Origin: Bryobacteraceae bacterium
GTDB taxonomy: Bacteria; Acidobacteriota; Terriglobia; Bryobacterales; Bryobacteraceae
Assembly: GCA_025350445.1 (NCBI GenBank)
Contig: JANXXV010000071.1
Coordinates: 1 to 23,519, forward strand
Direction: 5' to 3'
Length of the DNA: 23,519 nucleotides
This document shows positions 8,840-16,601 of this stretch, piece by piece. Each line of letters starts with the position of its first letter. The stretch's first letter is position 1. The notes below the pieces were generated by a model. That model was given only the letters and a program-made list of their open reading frames with translations, ran no database searches and was not told the origin of the DNA. Position numbers and translations under genes: made by a program.

Positions 8840-8949
8840 AGTTTTTTTTGAACCGGCTCGGATTGCATGACTGAGCCGCGCGCGCAAGCCGGTGGACATG
8901 CAACCAGGCGGACTCATTGCATTACACTAATGGCAAGGAGCCCTTCCGC

Positions 8950-9450
8950 ATGACCCTGGCCGATACGATTACTTCCGAATTGGAACGTGAAGCTACCAGT
9001 ACACGAAATCTTCTGCAACTGATTCCCAACGATAAACTCACCTGGAAACCGCACGAGACGTCGATGACTCTGGGGCTGCTGGCCAATCACATCGCAACCC
9101 TGCCGGGTGGAATCGCCCAGGTGGGAGCGCTGGATCATCTGGATTACGAGAATTTCACTCCACCGTCCCAACCGGAATCCACGGCAGCGGTTGTTGGCGC
9201 CTTCAATGACGGCGTGAAGCAGGCGGTCGGCATCATTGGCGGAATGAGCGACGCGGACTTGATGAAGAACTGGTCGTTGAACAAAGGAGGCAGCGCAGTT
9301 TTTTCCGTTTCCCGCGCGGGCCTTTTCCGGACAATTCTACTCAACCATCTTTATCACCATCGCGGCCAGCTGAGCGTGTATCTGCGGATGCTTGGGGTTC
9401 GCATGCCTTCCATTTACGGACCGAGTGCGGACGAGAACCCGTTCGGCTAA
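8950..9450 (+). CDS. DinB-family (DinB/YfiT four-helix) protein
   Basis: A 166-residue protein of the DinB superfamily, four-helix bundles that usually bind a metal through three histidines. The triad is visible as H47, H133 and H137 (NHLYHHRGQ). The closing LGVRMPSIYGPSADE is typical of a common environmental subgroup of unknown function; some relatives are thiol-dependent S-transferases. The ATG at 8950 is preferred because AAGGAG lies nine bases upstream; a farther in-frame start at 8917 has no such site. A possible -10 (TACACT, 8923-8928) precedes it. It is probably transcribed alone or with the next small gene, 101 bases on. It has no evident link to the nitrate genes. Confidence 0.88.
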   Translation: MTLADTITSELEREATSTRNLLQLIPNDKLTWKPHETSMTLGLLANHIATLPGGIAQVGALDHLDYENFTPPSQPESTAAVVGAFNDGVKQAVGIIGGMSDADLMKNWSLNKGGSAVFSVSRAGLFRTILLNHLYHHRGQLSVYLRMLGVRMPSIYGPSADENPFG

Positions 9451-9551
9451 GTATTCGTGCCTCAATAAAGGAATTTTCTGAGATAGTCTGGTCGAACACG
9501 ATGCCGCTACCCGCAGGCGAAAAGTCCGGACCGGCTTCGATAGGAGTACCG

Positions 9552-9860
9552 ATGATCATCGTACGTAATTGCTTTGTTGCGAAGCCGGGCCACGCGAGCA
9601 AACTTGCCGTCCAACTAAAGGAATCGGCTGCCGCTGCCCAAATGCCCAAACATCGCGTGCTGACCGATCTCACAGGCGATTTTAACCGGGTCATCCTGGA
9701 ATTTGAAGCGGAAAACATCCTTGAGTTCGAGGCGCGGATGAAGCAGTACGCAACCGACGAGGTGTTCCGAGAGAAGATGAAAGGCTACACGGATCTATGG
9801 GTCACCGGGAGCCGGCAGATTCTGCACATCGCCTGTCCGCCGGCCTTACGGCGCGGCTAG
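9552..9860 (+). CDS. Small conserved-looking protein, ferredoxin-fold/ABM-like
   Basis: 102 residues beginning MIIVRNCFVAKPG. The pattern of an N-terminal strand (IIVRNCFVAKPGHASKL), a helix, a second strand pair (VLTDLTGDFNRVILEFE) and a final helix-strand ending TGSRQILHIA resembles the dimeric alpha-beta barrel of Dabb/antibiotic-monooxygenase-like proteins. No catalytic residue can be named and the function is unknown. The ATG at 9552 has AGGAG five bases upstream; an earlier in-frame ATG at 9501 has no ribosome site and would add a low-complexity tail. Its TAG stop lies in the same CTAG as the stop of the convergent gene. Confidence 0.7.
   Translation: MIIVRNCFVAKPGHASKLAVQLKESAAAAQMPKHRVLTDLTGDFNRVILEFEAENILEFEARMKQYATDEVFREKMKGYTDLWVTGSRQILHIACPPALRRG
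9857..9860. other. Shared CTAG stop of two convergent genes
   Basis: The palindrome CTAG supplies TAG to the + strand gene (9858-9860) and TAG to the - strand gene (9857-9859). The two coding regions therefore meet with a 4-base overlap and no room for a terminator between them. Confidence 0.9.
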
Positions 9861-10927
9861 GCGCGCCGCCTCTCGGCGTTAACTCTGTCCCGCAGCGCTT
9901 TCATGTATCCGACAGTATACGAGTTGTTAGCCATTGGATAGCCACCGCCCGGGACGTGATCGGGAATCACGATTCCATCGAAGTTCACGTCCCGCAACGC
10001 CTTCATCACCTCATACATGTCCATGTAGCCGTTATCCACAAACGTCTCGCGAAATTTGGGTAACGGCGAACTCACATTGCGGAAATGTACTTTGAAGATC
10101 TTCTTCGCCCCGAAAGCGCGCACCGCCTCAACCGGATTTTTCCCGAACCCCTGTTTGCCCCCTTCGCCCCACGTTCCTACGCACAGGCACACACCAAAGT
10201 TTTCACTGCCGGCAATTTGGAATGCCCGCTCATAGGCTGCGTAGGTGCGGAACACGCGGGCCACGCATCCGAGCGATTCCACGGGCGGGTCATCCGGGTG
10301 CAACCCGATCCGCACATTATTCTTTTCCGCCACCGGAATTACCGCGCGAATGAATGTTGTAAAGGATTTCCAGATCTGATCTTCCCGATACTCCTTATCG
10401 AAAGAACAGGGCAGCTTCTTAGCGGCTTGCAGATCGAACTCGCGCGTATCGGCCTCGCCGCGCGTCTTGCCAACCGACGTCTGATAGAAGCCGGGCACAG
10501 GCTGGTTCTTGATGTTCGACATGTGTGCGTATGTCGTATAGCGGATCCCGGCACGGCCCAGATTTGTCAGATAGCTCTTGTACTGCTCGATCTTCTGTTC
10601 CACTCCAGGCAGGCTCAAAACCAAGGTTGGATCGCAGTGCAGGTCGAGAATGCCAAAATTGTAAACCTGAACACCATTAGCCTCGAGTCTCTTTCGGGTA
10701 GCGATCATCCACTCGGCTGAATTGTTCTCGATCGACGTCCAGACCGAAACGGCTTCCACTCCCTCGTGCCGCAGCATGGTTAAGTCATTTTCATTGGGAC
10801 GGTCGGTGAAAAACGTTCCGAGTTTGATGCCGCTTGGCGTCTGAGTTTGCGCCGCGGCGAAGGAGAGTAAACCGGCGCCCGCCGCGGCCGCGCCCGCGCG
10901 GATGAAGTGGCGTCTATCCACTGTCAT
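9857..10927 (-). CDS. Mannonate dehydratase-like protein (UxuA family) with a Tat signal
   Basis: A 356-residue TIM-barrel protein of the UxuA/sugar-isomerase group. The N-terminus has a twin-arginine leader (DRRHFIR then an alanine-rich core to SFAAAQ), predicting export of the folded protein. Candidate metal ligands follow the UxuA order: H210 in GLHPDDPP, C249 in CLCVGTW, H281 in HFRNV and D323 in PDH. UxuA dehydrates D-mannonate to 2-keto-3-deoxygluconate in hexuronate breakdown, usually in the cytoplasm, so the leader is unusual. Length is a little below E. coli UxuA. The ATG at 10927 has AGAGG eight bases upstream; longer in-frame extensions would run into the receptor gene. It follows the TonB receptor on the same strand after 209 bases and may take part in using sugars or acids brought in there; that is inference. 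Confidence 0.83.
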   Translation of the reverse strand: MTVDRRHFIRAGAAAAGAGLLSFAAAQTQTPSGIKLGTFFTDRPNENDLTMLRHEGVEAVSVWTSIENNSAEWMIATRKRLEANGVQVYNFGILDLHCDPTLVLSLPGVEQKIEQYKSYLTNLGRAGIRYTTYAHMSNIKNQPVPGFYQTSVGKTRGEADTREFDLQAAKKLPCSFDKEYREDQIWKSFTTFIRAVIPVAEKNNVRIGLHPDDPPVESLGCVARVFRTYAAYERAFQIAGSENFGVCLCVGTWGEGGKQGFGKNPVEAVRAFGAKKIFKVHFRNVSSPLPKFRETFVDNGYMDMYEVMKALRDVNFDGIVIPDHVPGGGYPMANNSYTVGYMKALRDRVNAERRRA

Positions 10928-10981
10928 CGTTCGAACCTCTGCTTGAAAAAGTATCGTGACATCAGATTGATCCTCGGCAGC

Positions 10982-10987
10982 ACTATA
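10982..10987 (-). promoter_or_regulatory. Possible -10 element for the mannonate dehydratase-like gene
   Basis: TATAGT on the - strand, 54 bases before the ATG at 10927, matches the -10 consensus at five of six bases. The best candidate -35 at the right spacing (TTTCCT) is poor. The 209-base gap 10928-11136 shows nothing else recognisable and no gene. Confidence 0.25.
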
Positions 10988-11136
10988 TCTCATTTTCTCC
11001 AACAAGGAAATTGCCGAAAACACCATGGCGCAAATCTTGGAGTCCCGCCGGGCGCCCCACACAGCGAACACCCCCTGCTTTTTGCGCGAGAGGGCAACAA
11101 GCCAAGCGGCGGGATTCCGGTGACGATAGCCCGGTC

Positions 11137-14100
11137 TTAGAAATTCAACTTCAGGCCGAATTGAAGATCTCTCATACTGGTCGACGTCGAAGTGACTCTG
11201 CCGAAACTTGCGCTCGTGAAGGTCGGGTTCGGCATTCCCCAATTCGGGTGGTTCGGCGTGTTGAATGCCTCAAAGCGAAATTCCAGGCCTACGCGTTCCC
11301 ATAAGTTGATTTTCTTGATCGACGAAAAGTCCCAATTGATCACGCCGGGACCGATCAAAGTATTTCGCCCGGAATTGCCGTAGAGACCAAAGGCCTGCAA
11401 GACATACGCTCCGGTATTAAAGAAACGCTGTGGATCCTGGCTGCCGCGTGGTAGCGCGGTCGGCTGCCCGGTGGCATCTACCCGATCGAACTGATGGCCG
11501 CTGTTACTCTGGTCTTTACCGGCGACAATATTAATCGGAAAACCCGTCTGCAACGTGACAATGGATCCCAACTGCCACCCTCCGGCAATTGTGTTTAGGG
11601 GGCCGGCGCGATGCAGCATCTTCTTCCCTTTACCGAACGGTAATTCGAACAACAACGAGGTAACGAAGCGGTGAGCCGTATTGAAACCGGAGAGTGCATG
11701 ATCGCAGCTTTGGCACCATTCATCTTGCATGAACAGGGAGTCGCCGGGCGGAACACGAATGCCGCTTCCGGTATCCATCGACTTCGACCAGGTATAGCTG
11801 GTTAGATAGGTAAGCCCGCCACTGAAGCGCCGCTGGAGCTTCGCCGAGAATGAATTATAGTCCGCCTTCCCAAATCCGGACACCTGAAACACACGGCCAA
11901 ATTCGGGCCAAGGCGCGCGGGATTGGACGCTTCCCGTGGGGCTTGGGTCCGGCGCGTTGAAATTATGAAACTGCTGCAGCCTTCGTGTCACCGAACCGAG
12001 ATAGCCAATTTCCAAAACGGTGTCTCTTAATAATTCGCGCTGGACGTTAAACAAAAACTGCATCGTGTAGGGTGTGCGCCTTCGCGGGTCGTTCGCCAGC
12101 ACGGACGGAGTGTTGACCTGAACTCCCTGGCTGAGGCCTGAGAAAGGCGCGGCCCACGTCAGGTTGGGAAAATCCGAACTGGCCTGCTCTGAGCGGAAAC
12201 CAGCCAGGTTCCGCGCCGGGTCGAGAACGGGAGCCGACGTGTCTTGTGAATAGAAGAACCCCGCTCCGGTGCGGAATGTCCACCGTGAGCTTGGGCTAAA
12301 CGCGACTCCGATGCGAGGCGCAAAGTTCCGGTAATCGGGGTAGACTCCAACGTCACCCAGGCGGCCGTCGCGAGCCACCTGGATCGCCGGATTGAATCGC
12401 AGGTTGACCCCTTGATAGAAATCGCCGCTGCCGATTCGCACCAGCACGGGATGACGGTTAAGATCCGCGACATTGGATTGCCTGTCCAGATGGGGGATAT
12501 AGGCGTTGACCCACTTTTGCGATTTGTCGTACCACGGCGGCGAGAACTCATAGCGCACTCCCAGGGTCACTGTCAGGTTGGGCCGGACCTTCCAACTGTC
12601 GTCGGCGTAGTAGGCTTGGTCGGTTGCCCGGAACTGAGCGAATGCTTGCGAAACTCCGGCGCGGGAATTGCCAATATATCCCAGCATGTACTCCGCAAAG
12701 CCATATCCGGTTCCATTGGGGGCCGGCGGGTTTTGTGTAGCTGTCCCGAAGAAATCGAACTGACCCTGCCCGAACGTATAAGAACTGGCATTCCACCGCT
12801 CTCGTCTTGCTTCGCCGCCGATGCCAATCGAATGTTTACCGCGGACCCAATGCAGGTTGTCCACCCACTGGAAGGTCGCGGAGTAGCGCAAGGTGCCGCC
12901 TGGCGTTCCTCCAAAGCCGCTCAAGCCCGTGTAGGTAATCGCCGGAAGGCCCCAACCGCCAGGAGCCACTTTGGCGACTCCGGGAATATTCAGCTCGCTG
13001 GTGATATCCCGCACACCGGCCAGTTCTCCCACACCGTTATTGCTGAAGCGGCTGACTCCGAAGCGGAAGTCGTTAACCAGCGCCGGCGATACGGTTCGCG
13101 TGTTGGAGATCAATGCCTGCCACGGATCGTTGATCGTCTTTCCGCCGTTCAGGTACGTGCCCGGTTGTAAGCCCAGCTCACTTCCCCAACTATAGCGGCC
13201 GAACCAACTGGATTTGACGCTTTCGAAAAAATCGATACGTCCGTTGAACTGATCGCGGTCGATTTGCGAACTCCTGCCGGCTTGGAAATTCGCCGACAAA
13301 GCAAGGCCAGGCTGGCTCGGCTGCGGAAGGAAGTCCAGCAATTGGACCGAAGTTTTCGCCAGACGATCTTGTGGAATCCTGTTGCCCGGAAACGGCTGCG
13401 CCGTGATTGCCACTCCCTGCCGCACGCGACTCGCCGGATCGAAAATCGGCGCCTGTATCTGCGAGAAATCGCCATTGCGCATCGCAGTGGACGGAACGTC
13501 GCTGGTAAGCAGAAGCTGTTTGCGTTGCCGGAAGCCCTCGAAGTTTGTCATGAAGAACAAGCGATTTCGGCCGTCGTACAGCTTCGGAATCCAAATCGGC
13601 CCGCCAAACGTGAAGCCGTACTGGTTCCAGCGGAACGGGTCCTTGGGCGGACGGTTTTGGGTGAAGGCGTAGTTCTTCGCGTCAAGCGCCGAGTTGCGCA
13701 GAAATTCGAAGAGCGTACCGTGGTATTGATTGCCGCCCGGTTTTGTTGAGACGTTGATCTGGGCTACCTCGCGGCCGAACTCCGCCGGATAGACCCCCGT
13801 CTGTATCTTGAATTCCTGCAGCGCGTCGATTGAAGGGAGAAAAGCGTAGCTGTTGCCTTCCACATAAGTATTCTCCAGACCATCCAGCGTGTAGTGATTG
13901 AAAACCGGCCGCGCCCCGGCTATCGATACGCTGGAAAAGGTGCCGCGGTCTCCACTCGTTCCAACGTTGCTCGCGCCGAAACCGAACGTCACGTTGGGAC
14001 TGAGCAAGACCAACGACAAAGCGTTCCTGCCATTTAACGGCAGGTCCAGGATGCGCTTGTTCTCTATTACCGTGCCGATGGTGGCTTCCTCGGTCGTGAG

Positions 14101-14465
14101 AAGCGGAGCCCCTCCGGTAATTTCGACCGTTTGCGTCATTTCACCTACCGCCAACGTAAAGTCGATCCGGGCCGTCTGTTGCACTTGCAGTTCAATATCG
14201 CGCCGGGTCATTACCTGGAATCCAGGCGTTGCCACTTTGATGTCATACATACCGGGTGTGAGCGATGGAAACGCGTAGACTCCGTCCTCGTTGCTGTTGG
14301 CCTCGCGGGCGACGCTCGTCGCCTGATTCGTCAAGGTCACGGTGGCTCTTATGACCACGGCGCCGGTGGAATCCCGAATCTCACCGGTAATTCCCCCGAA
14401 AGTCTGCCCTTTCAGTATTGAAGCTGATGAAAGAAAAAAACAAGAATCAAGATGATATGCCTCAT
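11137..14465 (-). CDS. Oar-like TonB-dependent receptor; signal peptide out of frame with the body
   Basis: A large outer-membrane receptor of the acidobacterial Oar-like family. The uninterrupted frame covers at least 1073 residues. It has a carboxypeptidase-regulatory domain first (TNQATSVAREANSNEDG, then FPSLTPGMYDIKV), then a plug (LPLNGRNALSLV, PAEFGREVAQINVSTKPGG), then a long barrel ending in GLKLNF. Such proteins take up bulky substrates using TonB energy; the substrate is not evident. In this frame no ATG precedes the domain, yet it reads back through SSASILKGQTFGGITGEI. A well-placed ATG at 14465, after AAAGGGG, encodes MRHIILILVFF, a good signal core, but one base out of frame and stopping at 14412-14414. 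The frames meet in a T7 run (14434-14440). One extra T, or a -1 slip at T-TTT-TTC, joins them exactly. The gene may thus be phase-variable, frameshifted in translation, broken, or mis-sequenced. Confidence 0.85.
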
Positions 14466-14483
14466 ATTCCCCTTTCAGTACTG
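14407..14483 (-). repeat. 14-base direct repeat flanking the receptor start
   Basis: On the - strand CAGTACTGAAAGGG (14483-14470) and CAATACTGAAAGGG (14420-14407) match at 13 of 14 positions, 63 bases apart. The first copy supplies the receptor's ribosome binding site; the second lies in its signal-peptide/mature junction. They bracket the start codon and the T7 run. Confidence 0.5.
14433..14439 (-). other. Slippery heptamer T-TTT-TTC in the receptor signal peptide
   Basis: Read in the frame of the ATG at 14465 the codons are GTT-TTT-TTC, so the last seven bases have the X-XXY-YYZ form of a -1 frameshift site, within a run of seven T. A -1 slip here gives FFLSSASILKGQTFGG, joining the signal peptide to the receptor body. 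Whether slippage happens in DNA, RNA or on the ribosome, or is only a sequencing artefact, cannot be told here. Confidence 0.45.
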
Positions 14484-14581
14484 TGACTTCACGCCCGGCG
14501 AGCGAGGCTTACTATATGCGAGCCGAGCAGAGGTGTCAAGGGGCCGCTTGAGTCATAATTCTTGTCATTGTGCGGGGCTCA

Positions 14582-15994
14582 CTAATAAACAATCACCGGC
14601 CTTCTGGCTTCGCCCGGAACCAGCCGCACCGGAAACTTGCCTGCCGAACAGGGCGGAAGCGGTCTCTCGGAATAGAAATTCAGCCCGTAAATCCAGTTGC
14701 GGCTGATATCTTCTACGCACGTTTCAAATTGCCGGTGCTCAATTTTCCGCCAAACATATCGCGCCGAATAAGTGGATTCCAGCCGCGGGTATACCCATGT
14801 CTTAAAGAACACCACGCCCAGCAGCAACGCCATGCCCAGCAGCGTAATCGCGAAGCGCCGGCGGCCGGCGTCTTCCAGTTTGTTTACCCCGGCCGCGACC
14901 ACGATCACCAGCGGGATCCAGTAAAACGAGTAGGTCAACTTAACGCCCCGGAGCCCCACTAGCAGGGCTCTCGGCAAGATTTCGCCCACCACGGGAATGA
15001 AGACCAATAGCAGCGCCACCGCCATCAGGTAGATTCGCGCGTTTTTCATTTGCGCCAGCCGGATGCCCATCAACACCGCAATCGCCGGCAGGATAGGAAG
15101 CATGTAGCCGGGCAGTTTGTTCGGCGGAAACGAAAAGAACACAAACCCCAGCGCGGCCCACATAAGCAAAAACAATTGCCGGGAATCGGTGATGATTTCG
15201 CGGCGGAAAATCGGGATCAGCAGCGGCGTCCACGGAAACAGTGCGCCCAGCAGCACCGGCGCGTAATACCAGAATGGCTGCCCGTGGGCCAACGCGTCCG
15301 ATGTGAATCGCGCAAAGTGCTGTTTCAGGATCAAGTCCTGCCAGAACGGCGGTCCGTTGCGCATCGTACACAGCACGTACCAGGGCGCGGCCACGGCTAC
15401 GCACGCGGCGCCAATGGTCAGCAACTCGCGGAAACGCCGTTTCCACAACAGTGGCGCGGCCAGCACCAGAGGCACCAATGCTTTGGCCAACACGGCGAGC
15501 CCGAGACACACTCCGGCAAACGCCGCGCGCCGCACGCCGGGACGCAGACAAAGCAGCATGGCCGCCGAAAAAGTGGCAGCCAACGGTAAATCGGGAACGC
15601 AAATCTGGCCGTAAGCCAGCCAGCCCGCGCACGTGGCCAGAATTACCGACGAATAGGCAGCGGTGTCCTCGCCGAATTCCGACCGCACGATCCAGAAGAA
15701 GAAAACGAGGAACGCGGCGCTCAGCGCGGCCACTGGAACGCGCGGCGCCAGATCGTCGTCAAAGCCCGCCTGATACGCCGCGGCCGTCATCCAGTAGAGT
15801 AGCGCCGGTTTCTCAAACCAGGCTTCGCCGTCCAGGCGCGGCGTCACCCAATCGCCCGAACGCGCCATTTCCCGGCCGATCGATGCGTAGCGTGGTTCAT
15901 CCGGCCCCAGCAAGCCCACGTGGTCGATACCAAAGAAGTACAGCAGAAACAAAGCGGGGATGGCCCAGGCATACTTCCGAAGAGGGTGAGACAC
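14582..15994 (-). CDS. GT39/ArnT-like membrane glycosyltransferase
   Basis: A 470-residue polytopic inner-membrane protein of the PMT/ArnT (GT-C, GT39) group, which transfers sugars from polyprenyl-phosphate carriers to lipid or protein on the periplasmic side. The first helix (about 9-26) is followed by the first loop with LLGPDEPRYASIG; D32 and E33 stand where the GT-C catalytic acidic residue is expected. Next comes GDWVTPRLDGEAWFEKPALLYW, cut by the family into short motifs seen in ArnT. About ten further hydrophobic segments follow, and the last roughly 70 residues are soluble. The GTG start at 15994 is kept because the first helix is needed; it has no ribosome binding site but lies six bases after a TATACT element. 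Acceptor and sugar are unknown. The receptor gene follows on the same strand after 116 bases. Confidence 0.85.
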   Translation of the reverse strand: MSHPLRKYAWAIPALFLLYFFGIDHVGLLGPDEPRYASIGREMARSGDWVTPRLDGEAWFEKPALLYWMTAAAYQAGFDDDLAPRVPVAALSAAFLVFFFWIVRSEFGEDTAAYSSVILATCAGWLAYGQICVPDLPLAATFSAAMLLCLRPGVRRAAFAGVCLGLAVLAKALVPLVLAAPLLWKRRFRELLTIGAACVAVAAPWYVLCTMRNGPPFWQDLILKQHFARFTSDALAHGQPFWYYAPVLLGALFPWTPLLIPIFRREIITDSRQLFLLMWAALGFVFFSFPPNKLPGYMLPILPAIAVLMGIRLAQMKNARIYLMAVALLLVFIPVVGEILPRALLVGLRGVKLTYSFYWIPLVIVVAAGVNKLEDAGRRRFAITLLGMALLLGVVFFKTWVYPRLESTYSARYVWRKIEHRQFETCVEDISRNWIYGLNFYSERPLPPCSAGKFPVRLVPGEARRPVIVY

Positions 15995-16000
15995 GTATCA

Positions 16001-16008
16001 AGTATAAT
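16001..16008. promoter_or_regulatory. Overlapping divergent -10 elements (candidate bidirectional promoter)
   Basis: AGTATAAT reads as TATAAT on the + strand (16003-16008) and as TATACT on the - strand (16006-16001). Each hexamer ends six or seven bases before a start codon lacking a ribosome binding site: ATG at 16016 on the + strand and GTG at 15994 on the - strand. Transcription would begin about at the start codons, giving leaderless mRNAs roughly 20 bases apart. The -35 boxes are weak: CTGAAC for the - strand, none convincing for the +. Confidence 0.5.
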
Positions 16009-16015
16009 GGCCGAA

Positions 16016-16573
16016 ATGGATAGGTTCAGGCTTTTTGCGTCGCTTTTGATGGCCGGTTCTGTAATTACCGTGCCCGCGATTGCCGCGCCAATCGAGTGCG
16101 CTTGCGATGTTGCTAGCCCTCCGTCCATGGCGGCTCGGCAATGCGGATTATGCAATGCAGCGGAAGCGCAACCGGCGGATGCAAAGATTTTCTTCCTGAA
16201 GGACACAAATCTAAGGAAACCGAATCGCTGGCTCGCGCTGCCCCGCGCCCACGCCGCCGGCAAACACGAACTGCATGACATGATCAACGCCGACAGAACC
16301 GCGCTCTGGACGGCGGCTATTGGCAAAGCGAAGGAACTGTGGGGAACGGAGTGGGGAGTCGCCTACAACGGCGTCCAAGTGCGCACCCAGGGCCATGCGC
16401 ATATCCACATCGGGAAATTACTGAAAGGCGTTGAGGAGGGGAAATTCGTCGTGATCTCGAAGCCGTCGCAGATCCCTTCCCGCTCCGGCGAAGGACTTTG
16501 GATACACCCCAGCGGTATCCGGATGCACGTCCACGTTGGAGAACAGACGACAGAGACGGTGCTGCTTCGATAA
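16016..16573 (+). CDS. Exported HIT-like (CDP-diacylglycerol pyrophosphatase-like) protein
   Basis: 185 residues with a clear signal peptide (MDRFRLFASLLMAGSVITVP, cleavage near AIAA, 21-24). A C43-x2-C46 pair precedes strands like those of HIT hydrolases (KIFFLKDTN, RWLALPRAH). The histidine triad H127-A-H129-I-H131 lies in the segment HAHIHIGKLL. The mix resembles Cdh-type nucleotide-lipid pyrophosphatases, a HIT-related family found in the periplasm, but the family match is distant and no substrate can be named. The ATG at 16016 is preferred: it gives a standard leader and lies seven bases after TATAAT. ATG 16007 would overlap that element. The stop is 28 bases ahead of the UxaA-family gene, so the two are probably co-transcribed. 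A plain hypothetical secreted protein is the alternative. Confidence 0.65.
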   Translation: MDRFRLFASLLMAGSVITVPAIAAPIECACDVASPPSMAARQCGLCNAAEAQPADAKIFFLKDTNLRKPNRWLALPRAHAAGKHELHDMINADRTALWTAAIGKAKELWGTEWGVAYNGVQVRTQGHAHIHIGKLLKGVEEGKFVVISKPSQIPSRSGEGLWIHPSGIRMHVHVGEQTTETVLLR

Positions 16574-16601
16574 ACTACAAACAACATCTAGGACAACAGC
16601 C

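Noticed and set aside
8852..8893. Hairpins after the porin gene (CGGCTC/GAGCCG and ACCGGCT/AGCCGGT)
   Set aside because: The T8 run (8842-8849) comes before the stems, not after, and the stems exclude one another; not a credible intrinsic terminator on either strand.
10928..11242. N-terminal extension of the mannonate-dehydratase-like protein
   Set aside because: It would overlap the end of the receptor gene and place 105 unrelated residues before a clear Tat leader that has its own ATG and ribosome site.
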